Origin: Chondrilla cf. caribensis | Taxonomy: Eukaryota > Porifera > Demospongiae > Chondrillida > Chondrillidae | Assembly: GCA_964020155.1 (NCBI GenBank) | Contig: OZ026553.1 | Span: forward strand, 2,844,979-2,908,978 | Direction: 5' to 3' | Length of the DNA: 64,000 nt | Shown here: in pieces, positions 23,801 to 34,162 of the stretch | Layout of the letters: every line of letters begins with the position of its first letter | Numbering within the stretch: the stretch's first letter is position 1 | Notes under the pieces: generated by a model | What the model saw: only the letters and a program-made list of their open reading frames with translations | What the model was told of the DNA's origin: nothing | Database searches by the model: none | Program-made: the position numbers and the translations under genes

Positions 23801-26520
23801 GTCATCAGTAGGGACAGAGTGGTAGGTGGCAATTGCTCTTAAATAGAGGAATTTCCCATCATTCCACTTTCACTTTCACGCCAATGCTTGTTACTTCAAT
23901 TTCAAGGGAAATTCCACGAAAGGTGCCCTGTTGGATAATTTCAATGCTTGTACATTTGACTACTTTTTAGGCTTGGATAACTGTAAATGTTGTATTACTT
24001 GTTGCATGTAGATGCTTTCAATGAAATGTTTCTGCTACATATATCCATAATTAGGTTTGCAGGGACTGTCGTGAAAGCAACCCAGCTCTAGTTGTGATCC
24101 TGTATCTGTTTTTTGGACTGCTGGTGGTCATAGGATCTATTCTTCTCAACATTGGTGCTATTCCCGCTCTTGATACTTTGCTTTTTTTCTTTCAGGTGAG
24201 AATTAAGATTATACAACAGTAATGTGTATGACTCCTACCAGTAGTAGGGCCTTGCAGACGCTAATACTATTACTGTAATTCACTGATGATTAATATTACT
24301 GGACCAGAATATTGCACATAGTATTTAGGTAGTCTGAGCATGTGAAAGTAATTGTATGTGTGTGTAGATTACTTTCAATACATAATGTTACATTTAGTAT
24401 GGCAAATGTATCCATGTGTATATTCGTATGTGGTTAACGTTAAGGTTTACCTGTTGATTAATCTTTGAGGTTGGACTGGGTTTGTCTACTCATCTTCCTC
24501 TAGTTGCTGATCCATGTGTATGTACGTATGCTGTGATTTCAGCTGTGATCTTCAAAAGTTATCCAGTACAATTATTTTCTTCAAGCCCTCAGTTTCCTAC
24601 CAGTGAAGATTCAGTAAAAAAGTGTAGCTTGTAATGATCCTACCTTCTGTGTACATAGTCCCACAACAAAAGAACTGTTTTCTCCTCCCTTTCACGTAGC
24701 AACAATCATTTCTCAACTGTAGTGTTACAGTTTTGTAGCTACAGCATGACTAGAACACAACTTGATTACACTAGGTAACACCTTGGGAAGATTTTGGAGT
24801 ACTTTTACAGAGTATGTACTTATGCTCTTTGCAATAATTCAAATACCTTTATCACATTTACAAGTCCAAAAACATAGTTTGACCCTCTATGCTAATTACA
24901 CTGGAAGGCCCTTGAGGCATATCATATAAATTCTGCAAAAATCAACAGTCATTTTTCACTCTCGCGAGCACACATTTTATATCGTATGTAAACCAAACAC
25001 AGTGCATCACGGTTCAGTGCTTTTGATCACCACAGTAATAAGACAACCTGTTCTCAAACTCCATGATTTGTACATACATATGTAAACATAGCACTGTTTT
25101 ACCAAGATTATCTAATGTTCAAAGACTGAATGTTGAGTTAGATTGACACATGGTACTGGCTACAGAGCTTTCAACCGCATTAATAAAACGTAATACTGAA
25201 CTTGTTGCAGGGTGCTTTGCAAATGTTTGACATGTGTGTGCATATGCTTACAATATTATGCATAAATTATTTTTTACAGATATTGCTTATATTTCCTCTT
25301 TGTAGGCTACATTGGTGCTGCTTAGTAATCGTCCTGGTTTCCAGAGTTTCTCCTATCTTGCACTGTTCAGTAATTTGGACTTTTCTTTTGATTTGTGCTT
25401 CACTCCAGACATGAATGCCCTGGGAAAGTCCCTCTGGGGATATTTCTCACCCACTTATATCCTTCTATTGATAGGAATCCTAGTAGCACTCACCCGTGTG
25501 AAGATTATTTCCAAGTACTTAGGGAAGCATTCTTACCTTCAGGCCCTGTGGTTGCTGCTCCTACTCTCTTACGTTAATCTACTTTTGTCATCCTTCAGCA
25601 TCTTGCACTGTGTTGTCATCGGAGAAGGACAGTTGTCACGTTACGTTTTAGTAGATGATGCTAGTATTCATTGCTTGGAAGGTGGTCATCTCGCTGCTGC
25701 TGTAGTATCCATATTGTTGCTGGTTACTGTGATACTACCATTTCCTTTGTATTTAACTGTTCTTATCTATTTTCCACGTTGGAAACCTTTTACTGATGTG
25801 TATTCAAGTGTTTATAAAAACAATCGACGGTGGTGGGTGTTTTTTGTGCTCTTCAAACGGATTATCGTTGTTGTGCTTGGAATTTTTGTGAAAAACTTTT
25901 TGCTCAGGCAATATTCCTTTGTTTTCTGGTTCCTGATAGTCAGTATGATTTATGGATGGTTTCTGCCCTACCCTAACCAAGTAGATAATGCTATTGAATT
26001 GTTTGCAGTTTTGATATTGACAGTTATAGCTATGTTATCCATTGGAACTATAACACAGAATGGAATCTCAGAAGAATTGGCTTTGCTTTTTTCGTGGCTT
26101 TTGGTAGTAATTGTGATATTTGTGTGTGGAAGTCAAATTGTTGTTTATCTTTGGAAGAAAATCCGTGACTTCATTGAGAAGAAGACCAATAAAAAGATCC
26201 CTCGTTTCAATTTACTGGATAGAATAAAGAATGTGAAGCCTTATCTCAAGAAACGACTTAGGGGAGAAGAAACTGTAGATGTTACCAACACTTCTGTACA
26301 GGCTGAACTTGGGGATATTCCTAACCTTTCTGAATACAGAGAACCGCTCTTGAGTGATGATGATTGCATTGCTGAAGATCAATCACGTACACGTCAGAAG
26401 AACAACTCTGGCAAGCTTAAAAAAATTCGTAAGAAAGAAAGGCCACCATCTACTGAGTCTGTTTCAGCTAATAACTTGTCAAATTCAGAATCAGTGTGGA
26501 GTGCATCTGATAATTATTAA
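17864..26520 (+). CDS. secreted beta-helix protein with C-terminal multi-pass membrane domain, 10 exons
   Basis: Exons I can join in frame are 17864-19233, 19299-19428, 20783-20968, 21337-21632, 21730-22015, 22117-22365, 22439-22731, 23188-23521, 24055-24195 and 25306-26520. They sum to 4500 bp, about 1499 residues plus TAA. The N-terminus is a signal peptide (SGIVVIFFAVVLPIQSEE). Residues about 60-560 carry parallel beta-helix (pectin-lyase-like) repeats such as SVYGLEFD, YVSNCRFV, NRASYGGGVGIFH and FSDNEAVVEGGAVF, with many N-glycosylation sequons. A Cys-rich segment in exon 8 (REGVLCGQCKEGF) precedes about eight hydrophobic helices, including VILYLFFGLLVVIGSILL, ALWLLLLLSYVNLLL, YSFVFWFLIVSMIYGWF and LLFSWLLVVIVIFVCG. 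The tail is basic then Ser-rich, probably cytosolic. A large cell-surface receptor or adhesion protein is the best guess; ligand and role are unknown. A decayed relative lies at 9562-10210. Intron 9 may hide one further small exon near 25210. Confidence 0.8.
19612..19768. mobile_element. MITE-like inverted repeat in intron 2
   Basis: TTGACCAGACCATCCCTG through CTGCTGGGT at the left is matched, inverted, by GCCCAGCAGAC through GGTCTGGCTGGCGCAA at the right. The interior is about 80 bp and no ORF is present. Confidence 0.55.
20281..20308. repeat. 28 bp hairpin in intron 2
   Basis: CATGAAATTCC and GGAATTTCATG form a perfect inverted repeat around TTGATT. Confidence 0.6.
23755..23830 (-). repeat. 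Penelope-like terminal motif in intron 8
   Basis: On the minus strand a CTGATGA core is followed by an imperfect hairpin and GGTCGAAACG. This signature is known from the ends of Penelope-like retroelements, where it derives from hammerhead ribozymes. Stem II is imperfect and stem III is not convincing, so I treat it as a relic. Confidence 0.3.
24196..25305 (+). other. intron 9 of the beta-helix gene
   Basis: An 1.1 kb intron between the first membrane helix exon and the terminal exon. A short open stretch at about 25211-25240 (GALQMFDM) follows a CAG and could be a small exon, but no fitting donor is clear. Confidence 0.4.
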
Positions 26521-27110
26521 TGTGATAGGTATTATATTGGTAAAACTAATAGAAGAAAGTAATGATGTTATTAGCCATGGAATTGTGATTATAAAATTAA
26601 TACTATTATTATTATTGTAATCATGAGTTTTGTATAATAACACTGTTTACTATTATACACTATGTTTTCAATTAATCAGCTGCATGATCATGATTTAATG
26701 ATTTAAGCTTTAAGGTTTATATTACAATCAAGTTGGTGAAAAGACTGATGGCTTATATAATAGTTCAAGCTGTGCAGTTACAATTAATATTACATGTAGA
26801 TTTTTTGATTGAATTTGATATATAACACTACTTATTACAAAGTATATACAGGTACATGGTAAAAGCACTCATATTTTATACATTATGTTTCCATGCACTT
26901 AACATTATATAATATTATAATATTCTTAAACAGATAATAAATACCAAGTAAGGCATGAGTAATACAAATAAACACAAATTAAGCACACTCCAGCTCTATA
27001 TGTAATGGATTATTATCATACACAGAAAATATATACATATAATATCTATATATATATATATCTCCCATTATATTATGTGTATATATCATATTATATGTCT
27101 CCCATTGGGG
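26521..27110. other. 3' flank, AT-rich, no gene seen
   Basis: AT-rich DNA that includes a TATATA tract near 27043-27062 and possible AATAAA signals near 26936 for the upstream gene. Otherwise nothing is recognised. Confidence 0.4.
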
Positions 27111-27119
27111 AACTGGCAT

Positions 27120-28342
27120 CCATTAATAAAGTGCTGAGGAAGAAAATCTACGATCTTACTGTCATGGGGAGAGGTTGAAGTTGTTGCAGGCACACGATGC
27201 TTTGTGCCTACTGAGAAATGCCTTCTTGCTCCCCGAACTCATGTACACTCTGCGAACAGCTCCCTGCTTCCTTTCATCTCTACTGTCTGAATTTGATGAG
27301 CTGCTAAGGAACCTGCTTGAGTCCATCTGCAATGTTGCCCTCTCCAACACCAGCTGGAAGCAGACCTCCTTGCCAATCACTGCTGGTGCGATTGGAATCA
27401 GAAGTGCAGTTTTGCTGGCACCATAGGCTTCTGCTGCATGCTGCTCTTTTATGTCCCTGGCCATCCTTCCTGTTGATTTACACACTGTGTATAACCTCTA
27501 CCAAGAAGAAGCTCTCCAAGCGTGGAAATCACTATCTCAAACCCTCTGAACATCCCTACCAGTGCTAGTGCCTGCCATCAGAAGAACTGGGGTACGTCTC
27601 TTATAAAAGAGTGCGTATCATCCCTTCTCTCGGTGTCCAATCCAAGAGATAGAATACGCCTCATTGCAGCCCAACAGAAGGAAGCAGGTGCATGGTTTTC
27701 TGCCCCCCCCCCACTTCGGCCCTGGTTTTGAGACTGTGTGATGACAGCCTACGAATTGCTGCTGGGCTTCGACTTGGTAGCCCTCTCTGTACCCCTCACC
27801 TTTGTCCACTTTGTGGATCCCATATCGATGCGCGCGCATCTGGGGTACACGCTCTTAGCTGTAGGAGCAGCAAGGGGAGACTGCCTTGCCACACAGCCCT
27901 CAACTCGATCATCCGCAAGGCTCTTGTGTCAGCCAACATCCCCTCAACTTTGGAGCCTCGAGGTTTATCTAGGTCAGATGGTATAAGACCAGATGGCCTC
28001 ACCATCACTCCCTGGTCCAGGGGACGTGCTCTTGTGTGGGATGTCACCTGTTGGGACTCTTTTGCCCCTTCCAACATCACATTATCTTCTACTCAAGCGG
28101 AGAAACTTGCAGACGCTGCAGCCATCAAGAAGAGAGAAACCTATCAGGAGATTGCCACTTGCCACCATTTTCAGCCCATTGCCTTCGAGACAACTGGTGC
28201 TTTTGGTCAAGATGCCTTAGATTTCATCGGAGATCTAGCCAAAAGAAATCAACAGATTTCTCATGATCCACTGTATTACCTTAAAATTTGTCAATGTATT
28301 AGTATGTGTATTCAAAACTTCAATGCTGTTTTTATCTTATAG
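27120..28342 (+). pseudogene. 3' part of a LINE with CCHC and PD-(D/E)XK-like endonuclease
   Basis: The first part (about 27165-27426) reads LKLLQAHDALCLLRNAFLLP and YTLRTAPCFLSSLLSEFDEL, the post-RT thumb region. Stops and shifts follow, one at a nine-C run (27703-27711). The last frame holds a zinc knuckle (CPLCGSHIDARASGVHALSC) and then RPDGLTITPWSRGRALVWDV, the restriction-like endonuclease pattern RPD...DV. It ends at TAG 28340-28342. The matching RT core segment of the same family lies at 39650-40830. It is a dead copy; the endonuclease is the best preserved part. Confidence 0.8.
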
Positions 28343-28344
28343 GT

Positions 28345-28880
28345 TGCTCTGTTAGTGCTGTATAATTTCTTTTCTAAATTGTATTCATTATGTATTGAAT
28401 TTAATGGGAAATAATATATATATAGCAATGTACCATGGAAACCCTATATTATATAATTATTACGTACAGTATTATAATAATTATAATATAGTGGCAGCTT
28501 CCACTTAGTGCTATATACATAGGTGAGGTAGGTCACTTTATAAACAACTATTATGTAGCTTGAAACATTATTGCCACTTATAACATTATAATGTGCAGGT
28601 ATATCATGTGTATGTGTACGTATATACACCTATCTATAGGAATCAGTATTGTGTACATATATAGTTTAATCTACAAAATACTATTACTTTATTCATAGAC
28701 ATAGAGATATGTATAGACAGCTACATCTTTTAGTTTCTGTGACACACTGGCAAGTGCGCGTTCACTATGAGGTACAAAACTCAATATCAATAATACTTAT
28801 TAATGTAACTATGACTGATATCCCATTATGTAACCTATGTATACACACAAATGTGTTTAAAAAGACAGATGAGTACTATG
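28345..28880. other. AT-rich spacer, no gene seen
   Basis: AT-rich sequence between the LINE remnant and the 3' end of the USF-like gene. It probably includes the 3' UTR of that minus-strand gene. Confidence 0.4.
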
Positions 28881-28882
28881 TT

Positions 28883-31800
28883 CTAAGTAGTAGTAGTGAT
28901 TATGTGTGCTTCTTCAGATGAATCTGGTTTCTGGCTCTTTTCTTGAGAGTTCTGTTGGCCCTTAGAAGCTTCCACTAACTGTGGTAGGAGGCTTTGGGTA
29001 AGAAAGAGGTTGCCACTGGCTGACGTTGCAGGAACAGTAGCTGACTGTGATGGTGACATGGAAGCGTTGGAAGGGACACCATTAGAACTAGATGGAGTGC
29101 TGGGCAGCTGGATATGTGATGCCAAAGCTGAGGCAATGCTGAAATTTGAATCATCACTCTTAACCGACTTCAAACCTTGGAGTAACAATTGGCTGAGGTT
29201 CTGTTGGCTGGTGGCAGGGTGCACGCTAAGTTGCTTCAACTGGAATCTAAGAAATTCATTCTCCTTCTCCAGTATAGTTATTTGCCCCTGTGAAACTTGG
29301 AGTGCATTGTGTGTTTGTTCCTTATTCTTCACCAATTCAGTGAGCTGACTGTTAAGGCTAGTCAACTCTTTAATGTGCTCAATGGCCTTTTCCAAGACAA
29401 AACCTTTATTAAGATTAGCCTACAAAAAGACAGATTAAGATTTGGATAACAACAATTTACAATAAAACACACTTGTGAGCAATATACGTAGCATTCACAT
29501 GATGTACAAAACGAACATGAAAATTCATAGCTTATATACGTATGTACTAGCTGAATTGCCCTAGGACGGGCAACACAGTGTGAACTCTTTGTCAGAACAG
29601 TTCAAGTTGTCATAACATGACCAAATTGGCCGACTTCAAACCTTGGAGTAACAATTTAGTTTATCAATGACTTACCCACAGACATGAGCAATGACTATCA
29701 TGATATAGGAACAATAATAAGTGCCAATCTTGCACTTTATAAAGTATAATATTATGTAAAATATGCGTATTTTCATGATTTGAATTCTTTGATACACTAT
29801 TTGTAACCAAAATGTTTTTCAGAGTATGTTAACACAACATTCATATGGCCACCATTGTCAAAATCTTTGTTGTATATGTACGTATATGAATGCAAAGTGA
29901 TCATTTTGCTGTTGCCAACAACTGGAAGACAAAGGGAGTTGTTATGAGTATGATGCTTAGTCAAGAATGAAGAATAGGGAGAGTAACTCCACAAGAACTG
30001 TGAAACAGAGAGATCATTCCTCAGTACTTTGTACAAAATTGCTGAACTAATTGGTAAAGTTCTTGGATGTACATATACATGCATGAACAAACACAACTAA
30101 CCAAAGTACATGTCTGTATAATAGACAAAACATAGTATTGAAGAGAAACGAACATATCATAACATAGGGAAGAACAATATGTGCAAAAATGAACTACGTA
30201 TGTATGACAATTATGATTTCAATTATGTTAGGTTCGTCTGTAAGTCCTGGTTATACATTCTGAGCATAAGTTAAGCATTGAAGATGACACTCTTGATCAA
30301 CATATTATCTCAAAGAACACAAATTCAAGTAGTGAGAACCAAAAGGACCATTTGGATTCAAAGACATACATACATATGTACGTAACTACATACTTTGCCT
30401 GAAGTAGTGCTCTCCTTCTGACAAGCAGGAATCAACTTTGCCAAGCTTCTAGTCAATTCATTGATTCTTTCTCTTCTTCTGCGCTCCACTAAATCAATTA
30501 TAAGTAAGTATGAACAATACTGAAGGAAATTGATCACAACTCAATCCAAGTGCATACCTTCATTGTGAGAGGCTTTCCTTTGCATCTCATGGTCCGAAAC
30601 AACTTTCATGTTACCACTAACAGGGAATAATGCTGAATAAAAGCAAAAGAAAAAAAGAAAAAAAGGCACAAACATACGGGTCTCCGTCTCTTCTTGGGGC
30701 TAAAGTCCTGGAGCTTTGCATATAATCAGGAGTTGTGGATGGAACCATCAAATACACTGGAGCTGGAGAACAATAATGCCAAATTTGTAATCCTAATTAT
30801 CTCTATTTTGTACGTACATACATGACCACACCAAAGGATATCACGCCCGTATATTTCACACAGATCTATATCGCTCAATCTTTACCATGGTGGAAAATAC
30901 AGATACGTACATGCTAATTCTCAACACTAAAACTACATAGTACCTCTGAAAGAGGTTAATTGCTATTTGGCATCATTAGTGCTCTTTTCATTTGTTTAGA
31001 AGCAGATTGTAGACGGCTACGAGGGCAATGTGTTCGATATTGTACAAGATACGAGGGCACACAGTGCCCAAGGGATGAGAACAAAATCAGACTCATTGCC
31101 CTCGAAACCAAGTGACAACTGGCTTATTGTAAATTTGAACAATAGAAATTATGAGAAGACTGAAGCTCTGACTTTCTTTTCAGCGAATTTGACTAAAAAA
31201 TCACCTATGAAAATAACCTTTGATAGACTACTAGTTTTCCAGTATTTACGGTTCTAGTTTGCGAATAATGGCAAAAGAAACTACTCCCTCTCGCTCTAAA
31301 GGAAAGCACACTCGTTGTAACAATCAATTTGAATTTAACTTCAGTGACAAGGACTTTGAGGAACTAACTATAGGACATTGTCCTCGTAATACAAATTAAA
31401 ATACAACAAAGTGATGGATTGCTGCGGGTTGCAAGGAATCGTCCTATTAACTGACAACAAAGAGTTATAATCTTAGTATGGATATCTTGAGTTATTAAGT
31501 GTATGTGCTGTGTGAAAACTGTTTTAGCGTCAATTATGAATCCGACAATTAAAAAACATGTTTCCGCATAGGCACTTATTTGATATTCCATTGTACACTA
31601 TGCAATATCAAATATATATTGCACTGGTGGCATCTTTGAAGAACACCAACAAAGCTTAATTATCACACAACCCGGAGGCAGACACTAACCCATACAAGTG
31701 AAATGGTAAGTAATATTAAAAGGAGTCTGCAAGTTCAAGGAATGGATGGTTGAAGTTCTGTAAAATAGCTTGTATTCCAACTTATTCCGACCTTTTCACA

Positions 31801-32398
31801 CTGTTACATCTATTCCATAATCACCAAAGAATAAGTTTCTATGCCTTTTGATGAAACTTGGTTAAAGGTTGCCGTTCAAATAAAATCGAAATGGTCTACG
31901 ATTACTAGAGACCTTAATTGTTACTAAAAGATAATACTTTAAAAGTACATAAGAGACTTACAATTCACTACATACATACGTACCAGATTCTGAGTCTGTG
32001 GTAGACTGTCCTGTCACCGGAGGCGATGACTGACTAGTCTGCCCCACCTTTTGAGTGAAAGCTTGCTGCATTTGCATTAACATCTCAAGAGCGCTGTTGA
32101 TAGCCGCAGGATTGGTTTGAAAGTTAACGACATTAGAAGGAGAGTAGACTGCCCCATGAACGTTACTGTAAGCCCCAGATGCACCGGGAGAACCACTACG
32201 GTTAACCACGAATTCGGACTTTCCGCTTATGGTATCCTGCTCAGTAGCAACTTCAGTAGTTGGTAGCGATATCTCAGTGTCTACGGCAACTTCTTCAACA
32301 TCTTCAAACTCTGTGCGTTTGGGACTGGGTATGTCGGGGTCGACATCTTCTAGATTATCGGGCGATCTTTTACTTCCTCCAGTTATTTCCTCACTCAT
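28883..32398 (-). CDS. USF: USF-type bHLH-leucine zipper transcription factor, 5 exons
   Basis: Minus-strand exons are 32398-31984, 30762-30678, 30616-30558, 30488-30394 and 29419-28883, all in phase with GT-AG borders; stop TAG is at 28885-28883. The N-terminus is acidic and contains a likely nuclear-localisation patch, SPKRTEFEDVEEVAVD upstream and RTLAPRRDGD in exon 2. The DNA-binding helix spans exons 3-4: ASHNEVERRRRERINELTRS followed by LAKLIPACQKESTTSGK. The E-R-R-R-R pattern with His and Glu in HNE is the CACGTG-reading set of the USF/MITF class, and CQKESTTSG matches the USF loop (C-MEST-SG). Exon 5 holds helix 2 (GFVLEKAIEHIKEL), a leucine zipper (about 70 residues) and a Ser/Pro-rich tail not typical of vertebrate USF. 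It should act as a nuclear dimer on E-boxes. Three CACGTG sites lie 114-257 bp upstream of its own ATG. Confidence 0.9.
29164..29190. repeat. 27 bp exon segment duplicated in the adjacent intron
   Basis: A 27 bp stretch starting CCGACTTCAAACC inside USF exon 5 recurs exactly at 29630-29656 in intron 4. Confidence 0.85.
29700..30020. repeat. dispersed repeat, copy A (USF intron 4)
   Basis: Similar to 61040-61350 in the same order: 'tattatgtaaaatatg', 'tttgcattctctgg/tttgaattctttga', 'gacaaagggagt-gt' and 'ctccacaa'. Each copy carries a long minus-strand frame but the proteins do not agree well, so it is a noncoding element family. Boundaries are not clear. Confidence 0.5.
31018..31105. repeat. 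inverted repeat in USF intron 1
   Basis: ACGAGGGCAATG at about 31019 is matched inverted by CATTGCCCTCG at about 31094-31105, with a second ACGAGGGCA between. It may be a small MITE. Confidence 0.4.
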
Positions 32399-32511
32399 GA
32401 GTCCTTACGAGGTTGAATAATGTCGATCAAAGCGTACGGCACACGAGAAAAACTCTGACAGTCACACTTGAGTCACAGGACAGAAGTCTTGTCACGAGAA
32501 TCACCACCCAT

Positions 32512-32655
32512 CACGTGTTGTCAACCGGAAAAACACGTGTCAACAACCAAATCGGATTGGCCAACCTCAACAAATCAATTAGTGATCACGCGCTATGCGT
32601 ACGTCATTGTACGTAAGAATACGTTTAACGCTATCTTGCCCCAAGCTTTCACGTG
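32512..32655 (-). promoter_or_regulatory. USF promoter with three CACGTG E-boxes
   Basis: CACGTG occurs at 32512-32517, 32534-32539 and 32650-32655, upstream of the minus-strand ATG at 32398. An inverted CCAAT (ATTGG) lies near 32555 and a TACGTCA half-CRE near 32600. CACGTG is the known USF target, so feedback control is plausible. Confidence 0.6.
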
Positions 32656-32699
32656 CTATCCCAATTGTGTCGATCGAATGGCTGACAATATTACAAAAA

Positions 32700-34160
32700 T
32701 GTAGTAGTAGTACCTTTCCACACTTTATGCTATCAATTTTAAACCTTTTTGGAGAGGTTTCCTCAATCCAAAGGTTATTTAATGCACTACTGTACATGTT
32801 CCACATTGAGACATGAATTATTATTAATGAGAGAAAATTCCCCCAACTGAGAAGCTTTAAAATTAACATAGAGTCTGATCTCGAGTTTAATTCCACTGCA
32901 GGCATGATAATACAATACATAAACTGAGAATTTGCTCATTGTAGCATGTAAATTTTAAGTCTGATCATCATATACGTATATACACAGTAACTATGGGTTG
33001 CACGGTCGGTCTGCTACTAAGTATCATGTATGGATCCTCGGGACATTCATATTCCTCTCAATGCTCTTCAGTAGTAATAATAATTATGATGAGCGCCCTC
33101 AGTCTTATATTTCTGTAACAGATTGTATGCAACCAAACATATAACAATGATTTGTACTACTGTAACATAATGATAATCATACATAAGCTATTGAATGTTT
33201 CTATAATATATCCCTGCAAACCAATTCTCATTTCTATTTTAACATTGTGACTTTGTCCAATTGGTGACCATTGGTTTTGAAAGGAGAGGAGCCAATTGAG
33301 TATGTGGCCATATAGACACTCTAAACTAACGTAACGGTCACGTTAAATTAGAGTGTCTATGATATATGGCTATGTGAGACTACACTTGTGGTAGTTGTGT
33401 ACGTATATTTTACAGGTGGTACAAATGGTAGGATCATGAATTAATACTATAATTTCATTGAAAATGCAGAGTCATGAGGGCATGCATGTGCATTTTATTT
33501 CATACTGCCTAATCAAATGTCAGTGCCTTAATTATAACCAATATATCAAATAATGCATTGATGAAAATGTGTATCAGATAAAGTATAATAATTACTACTT
33601 ATTATTGAATTTATACCAATGCAGCTATTACTTTTTAATGCTTATTGCATTTAGAAATTAAACCCTAATATACTGCATATGGTCAGCTGCAGCTAAGGCT
33701 TTATGCATTGCATGAGAAATTGTTGTATAATGGCCCTATTTCTATGGCAATGGATGCTATTAATGTTATAATGATATATAAATCTGTGATACAAAAATCC
33801 AAGCATGGCAGACAGAACATCGATACAATAATATACATAATAACAGATCTAGAGATCTTGCTGGTACATTTGCATGTGGGACTCAAAAGTGCATAATATT
33901 ATACTTATGATAGCAATATGCATATGTTTATTGTGACTATAGCTGTATTATAATATCCCATCATCATACCGTGATATACCTTCTAGGTGACTTCACAATT
34001 ATTATTGTCAATATAATGTTAATAACATGGTACGATTATGATAACACAGGTACTGTTCAGAAATTCAAACACTGCCGATACTACTACTTGTTATGATAAC
34101 ACAACTGCATACAGTAAACTGTGACATGCTGTGAATAGTGAAAAATCCAACTATTACAGG
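32700..34160. other. intergenic between USF and the CLHC1-like gene
   Basis: AT-rich DNA without a supported gene. It contains a hairpin element at 33305-33370. The 3' UTR of the CLHC1-like gene may extend into its right end. Confidence 0.4.
33305..33370. mobile_element. hairpin element
   Basis: TAGACACTCTAAACTAACGT and ACGTTAAATTAGAGTGTCTA form a 20 bp inverted repeat with one mismatch and a 7 bp loop. The flanking GGCCATA/TATGGC extends it. Confidence 0.65.
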
Positions 34161-34162
34161 TA

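Noticed and set aside
23755..23830. Second intact hammerhead on the minus strand
   Set aside because: CTGATGA and CGAAAC are present but stem II starts with a mismatch at 10.1-11.1 and no closing stem III with a UH cleavage site is seen; kept only as a Penelope-like relic.
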